From the NCBI RefSeq assembly GCF_017569205.1, contig NZ_CP071870.1, positions 1,984,001 to 2,048,000 of the forward strand: DNA of 64,000 nucleotides, read 5' to 3'. This stretch comes from Propioniciclava sp. MC1595. Lineage in GTDB: Bacteria; Actinomycetota; Actinomycetes; Propionibacteriales; Propionibacteriaceae. This document shows positions 11,131 through 20,300 of this stretch, in pieces. Under the pieces are notes generated by a model. It had not been told where the DNA came from. It made no database searches and saw nothing but the letters and a program-made list of their open reading frames with translations. Position 1 is the stretch's first letter. The number at the start of each line of letters is the position of its first letter. Position numbers and translations under genes: made by a program.

Positions 11131-11307
11131 ATGGCGATGAACGGTTTCGAGTGGTTCGCACTCGTCGGCTTGATGATCCCGCTGGTGACGCTCGTGGTGG
11201 GCCTCATCGTGGCCTACTTCGTCATCAGGATGGCCGTGCGCGACGGCATGCGCGAGGCCCTGCGCGACGACTCCCTCCGCAGCCACCTGCCGCCGCGCGT
11301 CCTGTGA
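11131..11307 (+). CDS. Small single-span membrane protein
   Basis: 58 aa. After MAMNGFEWF there is one strongly hydrophobic segment (ALVGLMIPLVTLVVGLIVAY, about residues 10-30) followed by a charged tail rich in Arg, Asp and Glu ending HLPPRVL. The first ATG is preceded by TACCGT seven bases upstream, a possible -10 box of a leaderless transcript; the second ATG at 11137 is an alternative. The stop is 4 nt before the LigD-type polymerase gene on the same strand, so the two are probably co-transcribed. I recognise no family and assign no function. Confidence 0.6.
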   Translation: MAMNGFEWFALVGLMIPLVTLVVGLIVAYFVIRMAVRDGMREALRDDSLRSHLPPRVL

Positions 11308-11311
11308 GCCC

Positions 11312-12223
11312 ATGTCCGATGTGATGACCGAGGTGGACGGGCGCACCCTCAAGCTGTCCAACCTCGACAAGGTGCTCTACCCGAACGGGTTCACCAAGGG
11401 CGAGGTCATCGCCTACTACCACGCGATCGCGCCGGTCATGCTCCCCCACCTGGCCGGACGCCCCGTCACCCGGATCCGCTTCCCCAACGGCACCGACGCC
11501 GCGAACTTCTTCGAGAAGAACATCCCCAACGGGACACCCGAGTGGGTGCACGTCCACCATGTCGTCGGCAGCAGCGAGGACATCACCTACCCGATCGTCG
11601 ACGACACCCCCACGCTGGTCTGGCTGGCCAACCTGGCCGCCCTCGAGTTGCACACCCACCAGTGGCGCGCCGACCCCGACGCACGGCAGACCACCATCGA
11701 CGACGACCTCCCCCTCGACCAACTCGTCATCGACCTCGACCCCGGCCAGGGCGTCGAGATGCCGCTCATCGCGACCGCCGCGCTGATCATCTCGGGGGAA
11801 CTCGCCGACGCGGGGCTGACCCCCTTCGTGAAGACCTCCGGCTCCAAGGGGCTCCAGCTCTACGCCCCCTTGGAACCGACCCCCGCCGGCACCCTCGTCC
11901 CGTGGGTGCGCACCTTCGGGGAGAAGCTGGTCGAACTCCACCCCGAGCTGTTCGTCACCGAGATCGCCAAAGCCGCCCGCGCGGGCAAGATCCTGGTCGA
12001 CGTCAACCAGAACCTCCCGGGTCGCACGACGGTGTGCGCCTACTCGCTGCGGGCCAAGGCCGAGCCCACGGCGTCCACACCGCTCACCTGGGACGAGGTC
12101 GAGGCCGCCACCGAGGGTGCCCCACTCACCTTCACCTCCGCCAACGTGCTGGCCCGCGTCGAGCGGCACGGCGACCTGTTCGAGCCCCTCCTGACCGGAC
12201 GCCGCGGGCGCCTGCCCGACTGA
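11312..12223 (+). CDS. Stand-alone LigD-type polymerase (NHEJ primase-polymerase)
   Basis: 303 aa. The whole protein corresponds to the polymerase domain of LigD, an archaeo-eukaryotic primase fold. KLSNLDKVLYP near the N-terminus and FFEKNIPNGTPEWV are family hallmarks. The metal-binding DxD is in QLVIDLDPGQGVEMP (about residues 132-146), and FVKTSGSKGLQLYAPL carries the nucleotide-binding Ser/His-region residues. No ligase or phosphoesterase domain is attached, so this is a separate polymerase (like Rv0269c/Rv3730c-type proteins) that could fill ends during Ku-dependent end joining. Ku is encoded at 24417-25223. It lies 4 nt after the small membrane protein gene. Confidence 0.88.
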   Translation: MSDVMTEVDGRTLKLSNLDKVLYPNGFTKGEVIAYYHAIAPVMLPHLAGRPVTRIRFPNGTDAANFFEKNIPNGTPEWVHVHHVVGSSEDITYPIVDDTPTLVWLANLAALELHTHQWRADPDARQTTIDDDLPLDQLVIDLDPGQGVEMPLIATAALIISGELADAGLTPFVKTSGSKGLQLYAPLEPTPAGTLVPWVRTFGEKLVELHPELFVTEIAKAARAGKILVDVNQNLPGRTTVCAYSLRAKAEPTASTPLTWDEVEAATEGAPLTFTSANVLARVERHGDLFEPLLTGRRGRLPD

Positions 12224-12274
12224 GCCCGTGTTCGCCCCCCGCGAAGCGCGCCGGGACCTGTCGCTGCGCGCGGG

Positions 12275-12280
12275 TAGTGT
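12275..12280 (+). promoter_or_regulatory. Probable -10 box for the DUF3107 gene
   Basis: TAGTGT (TANNNT) lies 29 nt before the ATG at 12310. A good AGGAGG ribosome binding site lies between them, 7 nt before the start. Confidence 0.4.
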
Positions 12281-12309
12281 GAACGCGCAACCAGCACAGG
12301 AGGCTCCCC

Positions 12310-12540
12310 ATGGAAGTCAAGATCGGCATCCGCAACGTCGCCCGCGAACTCGCGGTCGAGACCAAGTCCTCGGCCGACGACGTGGAGGCCGCGCTGGCCG
12401 ACGCGCTGGCCAAGAACGGCGTGTTCACGCTCATCGACGAGAAGGGCCGCAAGGTCCTCGTGCCGGCCGCGCAGGTGGCCTACGTCGACCTGGGTGCGGA
12501 GCACACCCGCACGGTGGGTTTCGGCGCGCTCACCTCCTGA
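12310..12540 (+). CDS. DUF3107 family protein
   Basis: 76 aa, MEVKIGIRNVARELAVETKSS at the N-terminus and VDLGAEHTRTVGFG near the C-terminus. Both segments are characteristic of DUF3107, a small actinobacterial family of unknown function usually encoded next to a helicase gene. It has its own AGGAGG ribosome binding site and an upstream TAGTGT -10 candidate. The DEAD-box helicase gene begins about 130-175 nt downstream with its own promoter, so the two need not be one transcript. Family assignment is confident; function is unknown. Confidence 0.85.
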   Translation: MEVKIGIRNVARELAVETKSSADDVEAALADALAKNGVFTLIDEKGRKVLVPAAQVAYVDLGAEHTRTVGFGALTS

Positions 12541-12543
12541 GCG

Positions 12544-12666
12544 CTACGATGGGCGGGTACGCACGGCACATGTGCGTCCCCGCCGCCTGAGCGCACCCCT
12601 GTGCGTCGCGCTTCGCAGCGGGTAACGATGCCCGGCCTCGCGGCCGGAAAGTAGTGAGGCACGACG
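12544..12666 (+). promoter_or_regulatory. Promoter and structured leader of the DEAD-box helicase gene
   Basis: TACGAT at 12547-12552 is a good -10 box directly behind the DUF3107 stop codon. The following leader of about 100 or more nucleotides can form consecutive hairpins: ACGCAC paired with GTGCGT (around 12559-12579), GCGCAC paired with GTGCGT (around 12590-12606) and CCGGCC-tcgc-GGCCGG (around 12632-12647). Long structured leaders occur in other bacterial RNA helicase genes and can mediate cold-shock or autogenous control. Any function here is inference. Confidence 0.45.
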
Positions 12667-12714
12667 CTGAACGAGACCACCCTGCCCGAGCAGGCAGAGA
12701 CCGAGACCATCTCC

Positions 12715-14232
12715 GTGACCGTGCCCCCCGAGGCACCCAAGCCCACCTTCGCCGACCTGGGCGTGCGCGCCGAGATCGTCGAGTCGCTGGCCCGCAAGGG
12801 CATCACGCACCCGTTCCCGATCCAGTCGATGAGCCTGCCGATCGCGATGGCGGGCACCGACATGATCGGCCAGGCCCGCACCGGCACCGGCAAGACCCTC
12901 GCGTTCGGCATCGCCGTCCTCGAGCAGGCCGTCGTGCCGACCGACCCCGGCTACGCCGACCTGAAGTACCCGGGCAAGCCGCAGGCGCTGATCATGACGC
13001 CCACCCGTGAGCTGGCCCTGCAGATCACCGACGACCTCAAGGACGCCTCACAGGTGCGCCACGCGCGCATCCTGACCGTCTACGGCGGCGTCGGCTACGA
13101 GCCGCAGCTGGAGGCCCTCGAGAGCGGCGTCGACGTGGTCGTCGGCACGCCCGGACGCCTGCTCGACCTGGCCAACCGCCGCAGCCTCGACCTGAGCCAC
13201 GTGAAGGTGCTCGTGCTCGACGAGGCCGACGAGATGCTCGACCTGGGCTTCCTGCCCGACGTGGAGCGCCTCATCGCCCGCACCCCCGCCTCCCGCCAGA
13301 CGCTGCTGTTCTCGGCCACCATGCCGAGCGCGATCGTCGGCTTGTCGCGCAGCCACCTCACCCAGCCGGTGAACATCCGCGCCGAGGCCCACGACGCCGA
13401 GATGACGGTCCCGGACACGACCCAGTTCGTGTACCAGGCCCACGACCTCGACAAGCCCGAGATCGTCGCCCGCATCATCCAGGCCGACCACGCCGGCAAG
13501 GTCATGGTCTTCACGCGCACCAAGCGCGCCGCCCAGCGCCTGGCGGACGACCTCGAGGAGCGCGGCTTCTCGGCCACCAGCATCCACGGCGACCTGTCGC
13601 AGGTGCTGCGCGAGAAGGCCCTGAACAAGTTCCGCGAGGACCGCGTCAAGGTCCTGGTCGCGACCGACGTGGCCGCCCGCGGCATCGACGTCTCGGACAT
13701 CACGCACGTCATCAACTACGAGTGCCCCGACGACGACAAGACCTATGTGCACCGCATCGGCCGCACGGGCCGGGCCGGCGCCAAGGGCGTGGCCGTCACG
13801 CTGGTGGACTGGAAGGACATCACCCGCTGGAAGGTCATCAACAAGACCCTGGACCTGGCCCATCCCGAGCCGCCCGAGACGTACTCCACCAGCGCGCACC
13901 TGTTCACCGACCTGAACATCCCCGAGGGCACCAAGGGCCGCCTGCGCGACCCCAAGCCCCGCGAGGACGCCGCCCCGCGCGAGCGCGCCCCCCGCAAGCC
14001 GCGCGAGGAGCGTCCGCGCCGCGACCGCACCCGCCGGCGCCTGCGCAACGGCGAGGTCGTGACGGACGCCGAGGGCTCGGCCCCGGCGCCCGGCCGGACC
14101 GGCGAGACGGCCGAGTCGACGGACCAGGGCATCGAGGCATCCGAGGGTGACGCTCCGCGTCGCCGCCGCCGTCGTGGCGGCCGCGGGCGGGGTCGGGGAA
14201 CCGGCGAGGCCGGCGCCCCCGCCGCCGAGTAG
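12715..14232 (+). CDS. DEAD-box ATP-dependent RNA helicase (RhlE/CshA-like)
   Basis: 505 aa from GTG 12715. The frame extends upstream to a CTG at 12667 with GAGG eight bases before it, which would add 16 residues; that start is possible but unusual. Helicase motifs are in order: F-9A-Q motif (TFADLGV...PFPIQSMSLPIAM), Walker A ARTGTGKT, PTRELALQ, TPGRLLDL, DEAD in VLDEADEMLDLGF, SAT, HGDLSQVLREKALN, ATDVAARGIDV and HRIGRTGRAGAKG. The C-terminal 110 residues are rich in Arg, Pro, Glu and Gly and end in an RRRRRGGRGRGRG-like tract, typical of RNA-binding tails. The role is RNA duplex unwinding in ribosome assembly or mRNA turnover (family knowledge). A structured leader precedes the gene. Confidence 0.9.
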   Translation: MTVPPEAPKPTFADLGVRAEIVESLARKGITHPFPIQSMSLPIAMAGTDMIGQARTGTGKTLAFGIAVLEQAVVPTDPGYADLKYPGKPQALIMTPTRELALQITDDLKDASQVRHARILTVYGGVGYEPQLEALESGVDVVVGTPGRLLDLANRRSLDLSHVKVLVLDEADEMLDLGFLPDVERLIARTPASRQTLLFSATMPSAIVGLSRSHLTQPVNIRAEAHDAEMTVPDTTQFVYQAHDLDKPEIVARIIQADHAGKVMVFTRTKRAAQRLADDLEERGFSATSIHGDLSQVLREKALNKFREDRVKVLVATDVAARGIDVSDITHVINYECPDDDKTYVHRIGRTGRAGAKGVAVTLVDWKDITRWKVINKTLDLAHPEPPETYSTSAHLFTDLNIPEGTKGRLRDPKPREDAAPRERAPRKPREERPRRDRTRRRLRNGEVVTDAEGSAPAPGRTGETAESTDQGIEASEGDAPRRRRRRGGRGRGRGTGEAGAPAAE

Positions 14233-14277
14233 TGCTCCGGGGGCCTCTCGACCCCCGGCGGTGGCCCGCGCCGCGCC

Positions 14278-15135
14278 TCAGAACCGGTCGGGCTCCTCAG
14301 CGTTGAACGGCAGCGCCTTGTGGCCGTCCGCGCGCACCACGAGCCGGTCGAACCCGCCGCCGGTCGCGCCGAGGACCTCGGTGGTGTGCGGCCCGAACAG
14401 CAGGCCGACCTGCGTGGCCGGGTCGGCCGATCGCTTGCGGTCCTGCCGCAGCCAGCGGCGTCCGTGGGCCGTCAGGGCGAGCGTGGTGCCCTGGCGCACG
14501 ATGAGTTCCACCCGCTCGCCGGCGTCGTTGGTGCCGTAGTCGAGGCGGACGGCGTGCACCAGGCCCGGGTAGCCGAACTCGATCCGCTCACGCTCCACCG
14601 GGCGGCGCCCGGCGGTGTCGCGGACGACGGCCTCGGCCCGGTCGGCCTCGGCGTCCACGGCGGCCCAGTGCTGGGCACCCGGGTCGACCGAGGCGAAGCC
14701 AGCCGGGACGACCCGCTCGCGCAGCGCCGCCACCAGCCGGGGCGCCTCGTCGTCGGAGAAGCCCGGGAAGAGGTCCTGCTCGATGCCGGATCCGCCGCGC
14801 ACGGCGACGACCGGGGTCTCCCGGCCGTCGACGAGGCCGGTGCCGATCGCCAGGACGTCGGCCCAGGCGCGTCGGCGTCCGAGGGGGGTGGCGAAACCGG
14901 CGGGGTCGAGGCGCACCATGCCCTGGGTCAGGCCCTCCAGGGCGAGCACGATCGCCATCACCAGGAACGGCGTGACGATGGCCACGAGCACGCCGGAGTC
15001 GACGTGCGGGGCCCGGACGAACCCCACCAGCGCCGCGACGAAGGCGGCACCGAACAGCGCCACGCCCAGCAGGCCCCAGAACCCGCGGCGGCCGGAGCGG
15101 CGCGAGACGACCCACGTGGGGTTCGCGGTCTCCAT
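14278..15135 (-). CDS. Membrane protein with two N-terminal TM segments, unknown function
   Basis: 285 aa. Two hydrophobic stretches, about residues 20-42 (FWGLLGVALFGAAFVAALVGF) and 50-70 (VLVAIVTPFLVMAIVLALEG), are followed by a soluble cytoplasmic-type domain of about 200 residues with no motif I recognise. The spacing resembles bacterial PH-like domain membrane proteins, but that is only a guess. Its ATG overlaps the trpS stop (ATGA), so it is translationally coupled to trpS and probably shares its attenuator-controlled transcript. Confidence 0.6.
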   Translation of the reverse strand: METANPTWVVSRRSGRRGFWGLLGVALFGAAFVAALVGFVRAPHVDSGVLVAIVTPFLVMAIVLALEGLTQGMVRLDPAGFATPLGRRRAWADVLAIGTGLVDGRETPVVAVRGGSGIEQDLFPGFSDDEAPRLVAALRERVVPAGFASVDPGAQHWAAVDAEADRAEAVVRDTAGRRPVERERIEFGYPGLVHAVRLDYGTNDAGERVELIVRQGTTLALTAHGRRWLRQDRKRSADPATQVGLLFGPHTTEVLGATGGGFDRLVVRADGHKALPFNAEEPDRF

Positions 15136-16265
15136 CAGTAGACCATGCCCATCGCCTGCCGGACCTCGGCGAGGGTGGCGTCGGCCACCGCGTTGGCCCG
15201 CTCGTTGCCCGCGCGCAGGACCTGCTCGATGTGGCCCCGCTCGGCCTCGAGCTCGGCCCGGCGGGCGCGGATGGGCGCGAACTTCTCGTTGAGAACCTCG
15301 GTGAGGTACTTCTTCAGGCCGCCCCCGCCGCCGTCGCCGATCTCCTCGGCGACGGCAGCCGGGTCACGGTCGGCGCACAGCCCCGCGAGCGTGAGCAGGT
15401 TGGCCACGGTCGGGCGGTTGACCGGGTCGAAGGTGATGTGGCGGTCGGAGTCGGTGACCGCGCGCTTGATGATCTTCGCCGTCTCGTCGGCGGTCATGCG
15501 CAGCTCGATCGTGTTGCCCTTGGACTTGCTCATCTTGGTGCCGTCCATGCCCAGGATCAGCGACCCCGAGCTGAGCAGCGCGTCGGCCTGCGGGAAGATC
15601 GGGCGGGCCGGGTCGACGCGGCCGTAGCGCTCGTCGAACCGACGCGCCACCACGCGGGTCTGCTCCAGGTGCGGCAGCTGGTCCTTGCCGACGGGCACGA
15701 GGTTGGCCTTGCAGAACAGGATGTCCGCGGCCTGGTGCACCGGGTAGGTGAGCAGCAGGCCGGACATGGGGCGTCCGGCGGTGGCCTCGTGCTCGGCCTT
15801 GACCGTGGGGTTGCGGTACAGCTCGGAGTCGGTGACCAGCGACAGGAACGGCAGCATCAGCTGGTTCAGCGCCGGGATCGCCGAGTGGGCGAAGATGGTC
15901 GTGCGCTCCGGGTCGATGCCGACCGCCAGGTAGTCGGTGACCAGCGAGCGCACCCGGTCACCGATCTCCCCCACGCCGTCGCGGTCGGCGATCACCTGGT
16001 AGTCCGCCACCAGCACGAAGGTCTCGACGCCGTCATCCTGCAGGCGCACCCGGTTGGCCAGCGACCCGAAGTAGTGCCCGATGTGCAGGTGGCCGGTCGG
16101 CCGGTCGCCGGTGAGCATGCGGAAGCCCGAGGGGTCCTTGGCGATCTGGTCCTCGATCGCCCGGCTGCGCTCCTCCGAGCGGCGCAGGGACGCCTCGGAG
16201 GTCGAGGCGGCCAGGGCGTCCGCGGCCTCGGTGTCGACCTCGGTCGCGGTGACCTGCTCGGTCAT
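15135..16265 (-). CDS. trpS: Tryptophanyl-tRNA synthetase
   Basis: 376 aa class Ic aminoacyl-tRNA synthetase that charges tRNA-Trp. The HIGH motif is in TGHLHIGHYFGSL (residues about 57-69) and the KMSKS motif in MDGTKMSKSKGN (about 243-254). The Trp-binding segment includes YPVHQAADIL. The N-terminal 40 residues are an acidic/Ala-rich extension, so the protein is longer than the usual 335-340 aa. The start ATG at 16265 has AGGAG six bases upstream. A leader with a tandem-Trp peptide and a terminator hairpin lies directly upstream (separate entries), so expression is probably raised when charged tRNA-Trp is scarce. The gene downstream overlaps its stop codon. Confidence 0.95.
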   Translation of the reverse strand: MTEQVTATEVDTEAADALAASTSEASLRRSEERSRAIEDQIAKDPSGFRMLTGDRPTGHLHIGHYFGSLANRVRLQDDGVETFVLVADYQVIADRDGVGEIGDRVRSLVTDYLAVGIDPERTTIFAHSAIPALNQLMLPFLSLVTDSELYRNPTVKAEHEATAGRPMSGLLLTYPVHQAADILFCKANLVPVGKDQLPHLEQTRVVARRFDERYGRVDPARPIFPQADALLSSGSLILGMDGTKMSKSKGNTIELRMTADETAKIIKRAVTDSDRHITFDPVNRPTVANLLTLAGLCADRDPAAVAEEIGDGGGGGLKKYLTEVLNEKFAPIRARRAELEAERGHIEQVLRAGNERANAVADATLAEVRQAMGMVY

Positions 16266-16300
16266 GGGTTACTCCTGTTCGTTCGGTCCCACGGGCACGC

Positions 16301-16326
16301 AAAACGGCCGCCCGCTGGACGGCCGT
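16301..16326 (-). terminator. Attenuator terminator hairpin in the trpS leader
   Basis: On the minus strand ACGGCCG, a 9-nt loop and CGGCCGT are followed by TTT, a rho-independent terminator shape, 36 nt before the trpS start codon. The 5' arm can alternatively pair with the upstream ACGGCC segment, giving an antiterminator. Confidence 0.7.
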
Positions 16327-16345
16327 GGTGTGCGTGGGGGGACGG

Positions 16346-16361
16346 GGCCGTCGTTACGGCC
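16346..16361 (-). promoter_or_regulatory. Pause (1:2) hairpin of the trpS attenuator
   Basis: GGCCGT-aacg-ACGGCC is a perfect 6-bp stem. Its first arm overlaps the last two codons and stop of the tandem-Trp leader peptide, so a ribosome stalled on the Trp codons would block this stem and free the second arm to pair with segment 3. Confidence 0.65.
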
Positions 16362-16383
16362 GCCACCATCCCCCGCGTGTCAT
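16354..16383 (-). CDS. trpS leader peptide MTRGGWWRP
   Basis: A 10-codon open frame (ATG ACA CGC GGG GGA TGG TGG CGG CCG TAA) with two adjacent Trp codons lies in the trpS leader. TAGGAT, a -10 box, sits six bases before its ATG, so the peptide is probably translated from a leaderless 5' end; the same bases also offer AGGA as a ribosome binding site. Tandem Trp codons followed by mutually exclusive hairpins are the hallmark of ribosome-mediated attenuation, as in classical trp operons. Here the controlled gene is trpS. It is too short for ordinary gene finders. The evidence is entirely in the sequence; regulation is inferred. Confidence 0.75.
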   Translation of the reverse strand: MTRGGWWRP

Positions 16384-16389
16384 GGGGCC

Positions 16390-16395
16390 ATCCTA
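16390..16395 (-). promoter_or_regulatory. -10 box of the trpS transcript
   Basis: TAGGAT on the minus strand fits TANNNT. Transcription would start about seven bases downstream, at or next to the ATG of the leader peptide. Confidence 0.55.
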
Positions 16396-16440
16396 ACGTG
16401 CCAGACGGTGACCCTGCGCACCGCGTCCGACCGGGCGTCC

Positions 16441-17289
16441 TCAGGGGCGGCCACCGCGGGCCTGGATCCTGCGCACGATCTCGGCGTGGGCGTCCGGGTG
16501 GGTCAGGCCGGCCCCCAGCGGGTTGTTGCGCTTGCCCAGGCCGTGGTGGTCGCTCGACCCGGTGACGATGACGCCGAGCCGCTCGGCGACCGCCCGAAGG
16601 TCGGCCCGGGTGTCGTCGTCGTGGTCGGGGTGGTCGACCTCGATGCCGTCCAGGCCGTGCTCGAGGACCAGTTCGGCGAGGAACGCCTCGGGCAGGTCGC
16701 CCCGGCGGCCCCGGCCCCACGGGTGGGCCAGCACGGCCACGCCCTTCGCGCGGCGCACCAGCTCGATCGCGCGGGTCAGCTCCGTGGAGTACCGGTCGAC
16801 GTAGGCGGGGCTGCCCTCGTGCAGCCACAGCCTGAACGCCTCGTCCCGGTGCGCCACGTAGCCCTTCTCGACCATCGCGTCGGCGATGTGGGGGCGGCCC
16901 AGCGAGGTCCCGGTCGCGTGCCTGAGCACGTCCTCGACCGTCAGCGGCATGCCCAGCTCGGTCAGCCGCGCGGCCATCGTCGGCACGCGGTCGGACCGGC
17001 CGACGCGCACGCGGGCCAACTCGTCGAGGAGGTCCTCGTCGTGCGGGTCGCAGCCGTAGGCCAGCAGGTGCACCGAGGCCCCGCGCCGTTCGGTCGAGAA
17101 CTCCATGCCGGCCAGGACCTGCACGCCGGCCTCCTCGCCCGCCAGCCTCGCCTCGCGCAGGCCGTCGAACGTGTCGTGGTCGGTCAGGCCGATCACGTCC
17201 AGACCCTCCTGCGCCGCCTTGCGGACGAGCTGGGTCGGGGTGTCCGTCCCGTCCGAGACGAGGGTGTGCGTGTGCAGGTCGATCCGCAT
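16441..17289 (-). CDS. PHP-domain phosphoesterase (YciV/TrpH-like)
   Basis: 282 aa. PHP metal-binding motifs are visible: RIDLHTHTLVSDGT (motif I), GLTDHDTFDG (motif II), a Glu in LAGMEFST, LLAYGCD, VLAHPWGRG (motif III) and GSSDHHG (motif IV). The family includes the 3',5'-nucleotide bisphosphate phosphatase/RNase AM (YciV, RnmA) and similar 5'-3' exonucleases. The likely substrate is therefore a nucleotide bisphosphate or short RNA, by family. The start ATG at 17289 places the first metal ligand at residue 5, as in relatives. It lies upstream of trpS on the same strand but the trpS promoter separates them. Confidence 0.85.
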   Translation of the reverse strand: MRIDLHTHTLVSDGTDTPTQLVRKAAQEGLDVIGLTDHDTFDGLREARLAGEEAGVQVLAGMEFSTERRGASVHLLAYGCDPHDEDLLDELARVRVGRSDRVPTMAARLTELGMPLTVEDVLRHATGTSLGRPHIADAMVEKGYVAHRDEAFRLWLHEGSPAYVDRYSTELTRAIELVRRAKGVAVLAHPWGRGRRGDLPEAFLAELVLEHGLDGIEVDHPDHDDDTRADLRAVAERLGVIVTGSSDHHGLGKRNNPLGAGLTHPDAHAEIVRRIQARGGRP

Positions 17290-17341
17290 CCCCCCATTCA
17301 ACCGGACGCCGCGCCCGCACCCCGGCAGGCGCGGCGCCGGC

Positions 17342-20300
17342 TCACACCAAGAGGGTCCGGATCGTGCGCAGCGCCACCGACATCCGGGCGAGCGTCGCCT
17401 CCTCGGACGCGATCTCGACCAGTTCCTCCGCCTCGCGCTCGACGCCCCCGGCGGCGTCCACCCACGCCTCGATGGCGTCGGCGCCCGCCGTCGCCTCGGG
17501 CGAGCGCTCCAGGACGGCGCGGGCCAGGTCGGAGTGCAGGCGGGTGAGGTCGTCGCGCAGGGCCGCGCGCGCCATGGTGTCCCACCGGCTCGTGCGCGGC
17601 AGCTCGTTGACCCGGTCGGCGACCTTGTCCAGGCCGAGGTGCTCGGCGAGGCCGAAGAACACCTCCGCCACCACCTCCAGCGGACGCCCCAGCCTGGTCG
17701 CGAGGTCGACGACGGCGAGTGCCAGGTGCAGGTACGGGGCCTGCCCGGCCGTACGCGCCAGGTCCTCCGGCACGCCCGCGGCGAGCAGCGCCGCACGCGC
17801 CTCCTCGGTCTGCTCGCGCAGGTGCGCCGTGGCGAGCCGGTCGAACGAGGAGGACACCTCGGCGACGGCGTCGGTGAAGACGGCTGCCTCGCCCTTGATG
17901 TCGAGCTCGCCCCGGCGGTTGTGCAGCAGCCAGCGCGTTGCGCGCTCGATCATCTGCTGCAGCGCCACCCGGACCTGCAGCTCCACCTCCGCCGGGACGC
18001 CGGCCTCCGCGACCGCCAGCTCGTCGCGGGCCACGGCGAAGATCGTGCGGGCAGCCAGCTGGGCCCGGACGATCTCGGCGACGCTCGAGCTGGTCTCGTG
18101 GGCGAGGCGGCTGAACGCCGTGATGCCCTGGGAGTTCACGAACCGGTTGACCGTCACCATCGTGACGATCTCGCGCTTCAGCGGGTGGGCCTGCAACGCG
18201 TCGGCGAACTGGTCGTTCCGCAGGGGCCGCGGGAAGTACGTCACCAGCCGGTCGGCCAGGTACGGGTCGTCGGGCAGCGTGGAGTCGTTGACCAGGGCCT
18301 CGAGGTGGATCTTGGTCCAGGCCAGCAGCATCGCCAGCTCGGGACGGGTGAGGCCCTCCCCCTCGGCGAGCCGCCGGGCCATCTCGGCCCGGCTGGGCAG
18401 GGACTCGAGCTCGCGGTCGAGCAGGCCCACCTTCTCCAGCGAGCGCATCCACGCCTCGTGGGCACCCCCCATCGAGTCGTCCTGGGCCTGCTCGGTCGAC
18501 AGCGCGATGTTCTGGTCCACGTTGTGGGTCAGCACCAGCTGGGCCACCTCGTCGGTCATCGAGGCGAGCAGGGCCACGCGGTCGTCGGGGTCGAGGCGTC
18601 CGGCGGCGACCTCGGGCTGCAGCAGCACCTTGATGTTGACCTCGTGGTCGGAGGTGTCCACGCCGGCGGAGTTGTCGATGAAGTCGGTGTTGACCCGGCC
18701 GCCGGCCTGTGCGAACTCGATGCGGCCGCGCTGGGTCCAGCCCAGGTTGCCGCCCTCGCCCGCGATCCGCGCCCGGACGTCCCGCCCGTCGACGCGGACC
18801 GCGTCGTTGGTCTTGTCCCCCACCTCGGCGTGCGTCTCGTCGGACGCCTTCACGTAGGTCCCGATGCCGCCGTTCCAGAGCAGGTCCACGGGCGCGAGCA
18901 GGATCGCCCGGATCATCTCGGTCGGGGTCAGGGACTTCACGCCGGCGTCCAGACCCAAGGCCTCCCGCACCTGCGGCGTGACCGGGATGGTCTTCGCCGT
19001 CCGCGGGAACACCCCGCCACCCGCGGAGATCAGGTCCTCGTCGTAGTCGGCCCAGGTCGAGCGGGGTAGCTCGAACAGCCGCTTGCGCTCGGCGAAGGAG
19101 GCGGCGGCGTCCGGGGTCGGGTCGAGGAACACGTGCATGTGGTTGAACGCCGCGACCAGGCGGGTGTGCTCGCTGAGCAGCATCCCGTTGCCAAACACGT
19201 CGCCGGCCATGTCGCCGATGCCGACGCAGGTGAAGTCCTCGGCCTGGCAGTCGACGCCGACCTCGTAGAAGTGCCGCTTGACCGACTCCCACGCGCCGCG
19301 CGCGGTGATGCCCATGCCCTTGTGGTCGTAGCCCACCGACCCGCCCGAGGCGAAGGCGTCCCCCAGCCAGAACCCGCGCTCGAGCGCGATCCGGTTCGCG
19401 GTGTCGGAGAACGTGGCCGTGCCCTTGTCGGCGGCCACGACGAGGTAGGTGTCGTCGCCGTCGTGGCGGACCACGTCCGGCGGCGGGACGACCTCGCCGT
19501 CGACCAGGTTGTCGGTCAGGCTGAGCAGCGAGGAGATGAAGATCTCGTAGCAGGCGGTGCCCTCGGCCAGCCACGCCGCGCGGTCCACGCGCGGGTCGGG
19601 CAGGCGGGCCGGCACGAAGCCGCCCTTGGCGCCCACGGGCACGATCACGGTGTTCTTCACCATCTGCGCCTTGACCAGGCCCAGCACCTCGGTACGGAAG
19701 TCCTCCGCACGGTCGGACCAGCGCAGGCCGCCGCGGGCGACCGACCCGAAGCGCAGGTGGACGCCCTGGACCCGCGGGCTGTACACGAACACCTCGTGCG
19801 CCGGGCGGGGTTCGGGCAGCAGGTCCAGCTCGCCGGGGGCGATCTTGAAGGCCAGCGCCGGGCGGTCCTCGGCGAAGGCGTTGGTGCGCTTGATGGCGCG
19901 CATGACGGCGACGAACATGCGCAGGATGCGGTCCTGGTCGAGGCTCTCGACGGCGTCCAGCGCCCGCAGGATCTCGCCGACCTCGAGGTCGTGGTCCTGG
20001 TTGCGCGCGTCGTCGTTGGGGTGCTGGGCCGGGTCGAACCGCGACTCGAAGGCAGCCACGAGCGCCGCGGTGATCTCGGGGTTGGCGTTCAGTGCGGCCG
20101 CGACGTACTGCTGGCTGTAGGGGATGCCGGCCTGCTGCAGGTAGCGGGCGATGCCGCGCAGCCAGGAGACCTGCACCCAGGTCAGGCCGGCCCCCATCAC
20201 GAGGCGGTTCATCTGGCCGGCATGCGCCTGGCCGGTGTAGGACGCCTCGAACGCCTCGGCGAACCGGGCGCGGTCGTGCAGCTGCCAGTCGTCGAACGTC

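Noticed and set aside
16266-16373. A 35-codon plus frame (MVAAVTTAPSP...) upstream of trpS as the leader peptide
   Set aside because: It has one Trp codon placed after the terminator hairpin, so it cannot control it. The 10-codon ORF with tandem Trp codons before the hairpins is the better candidate.
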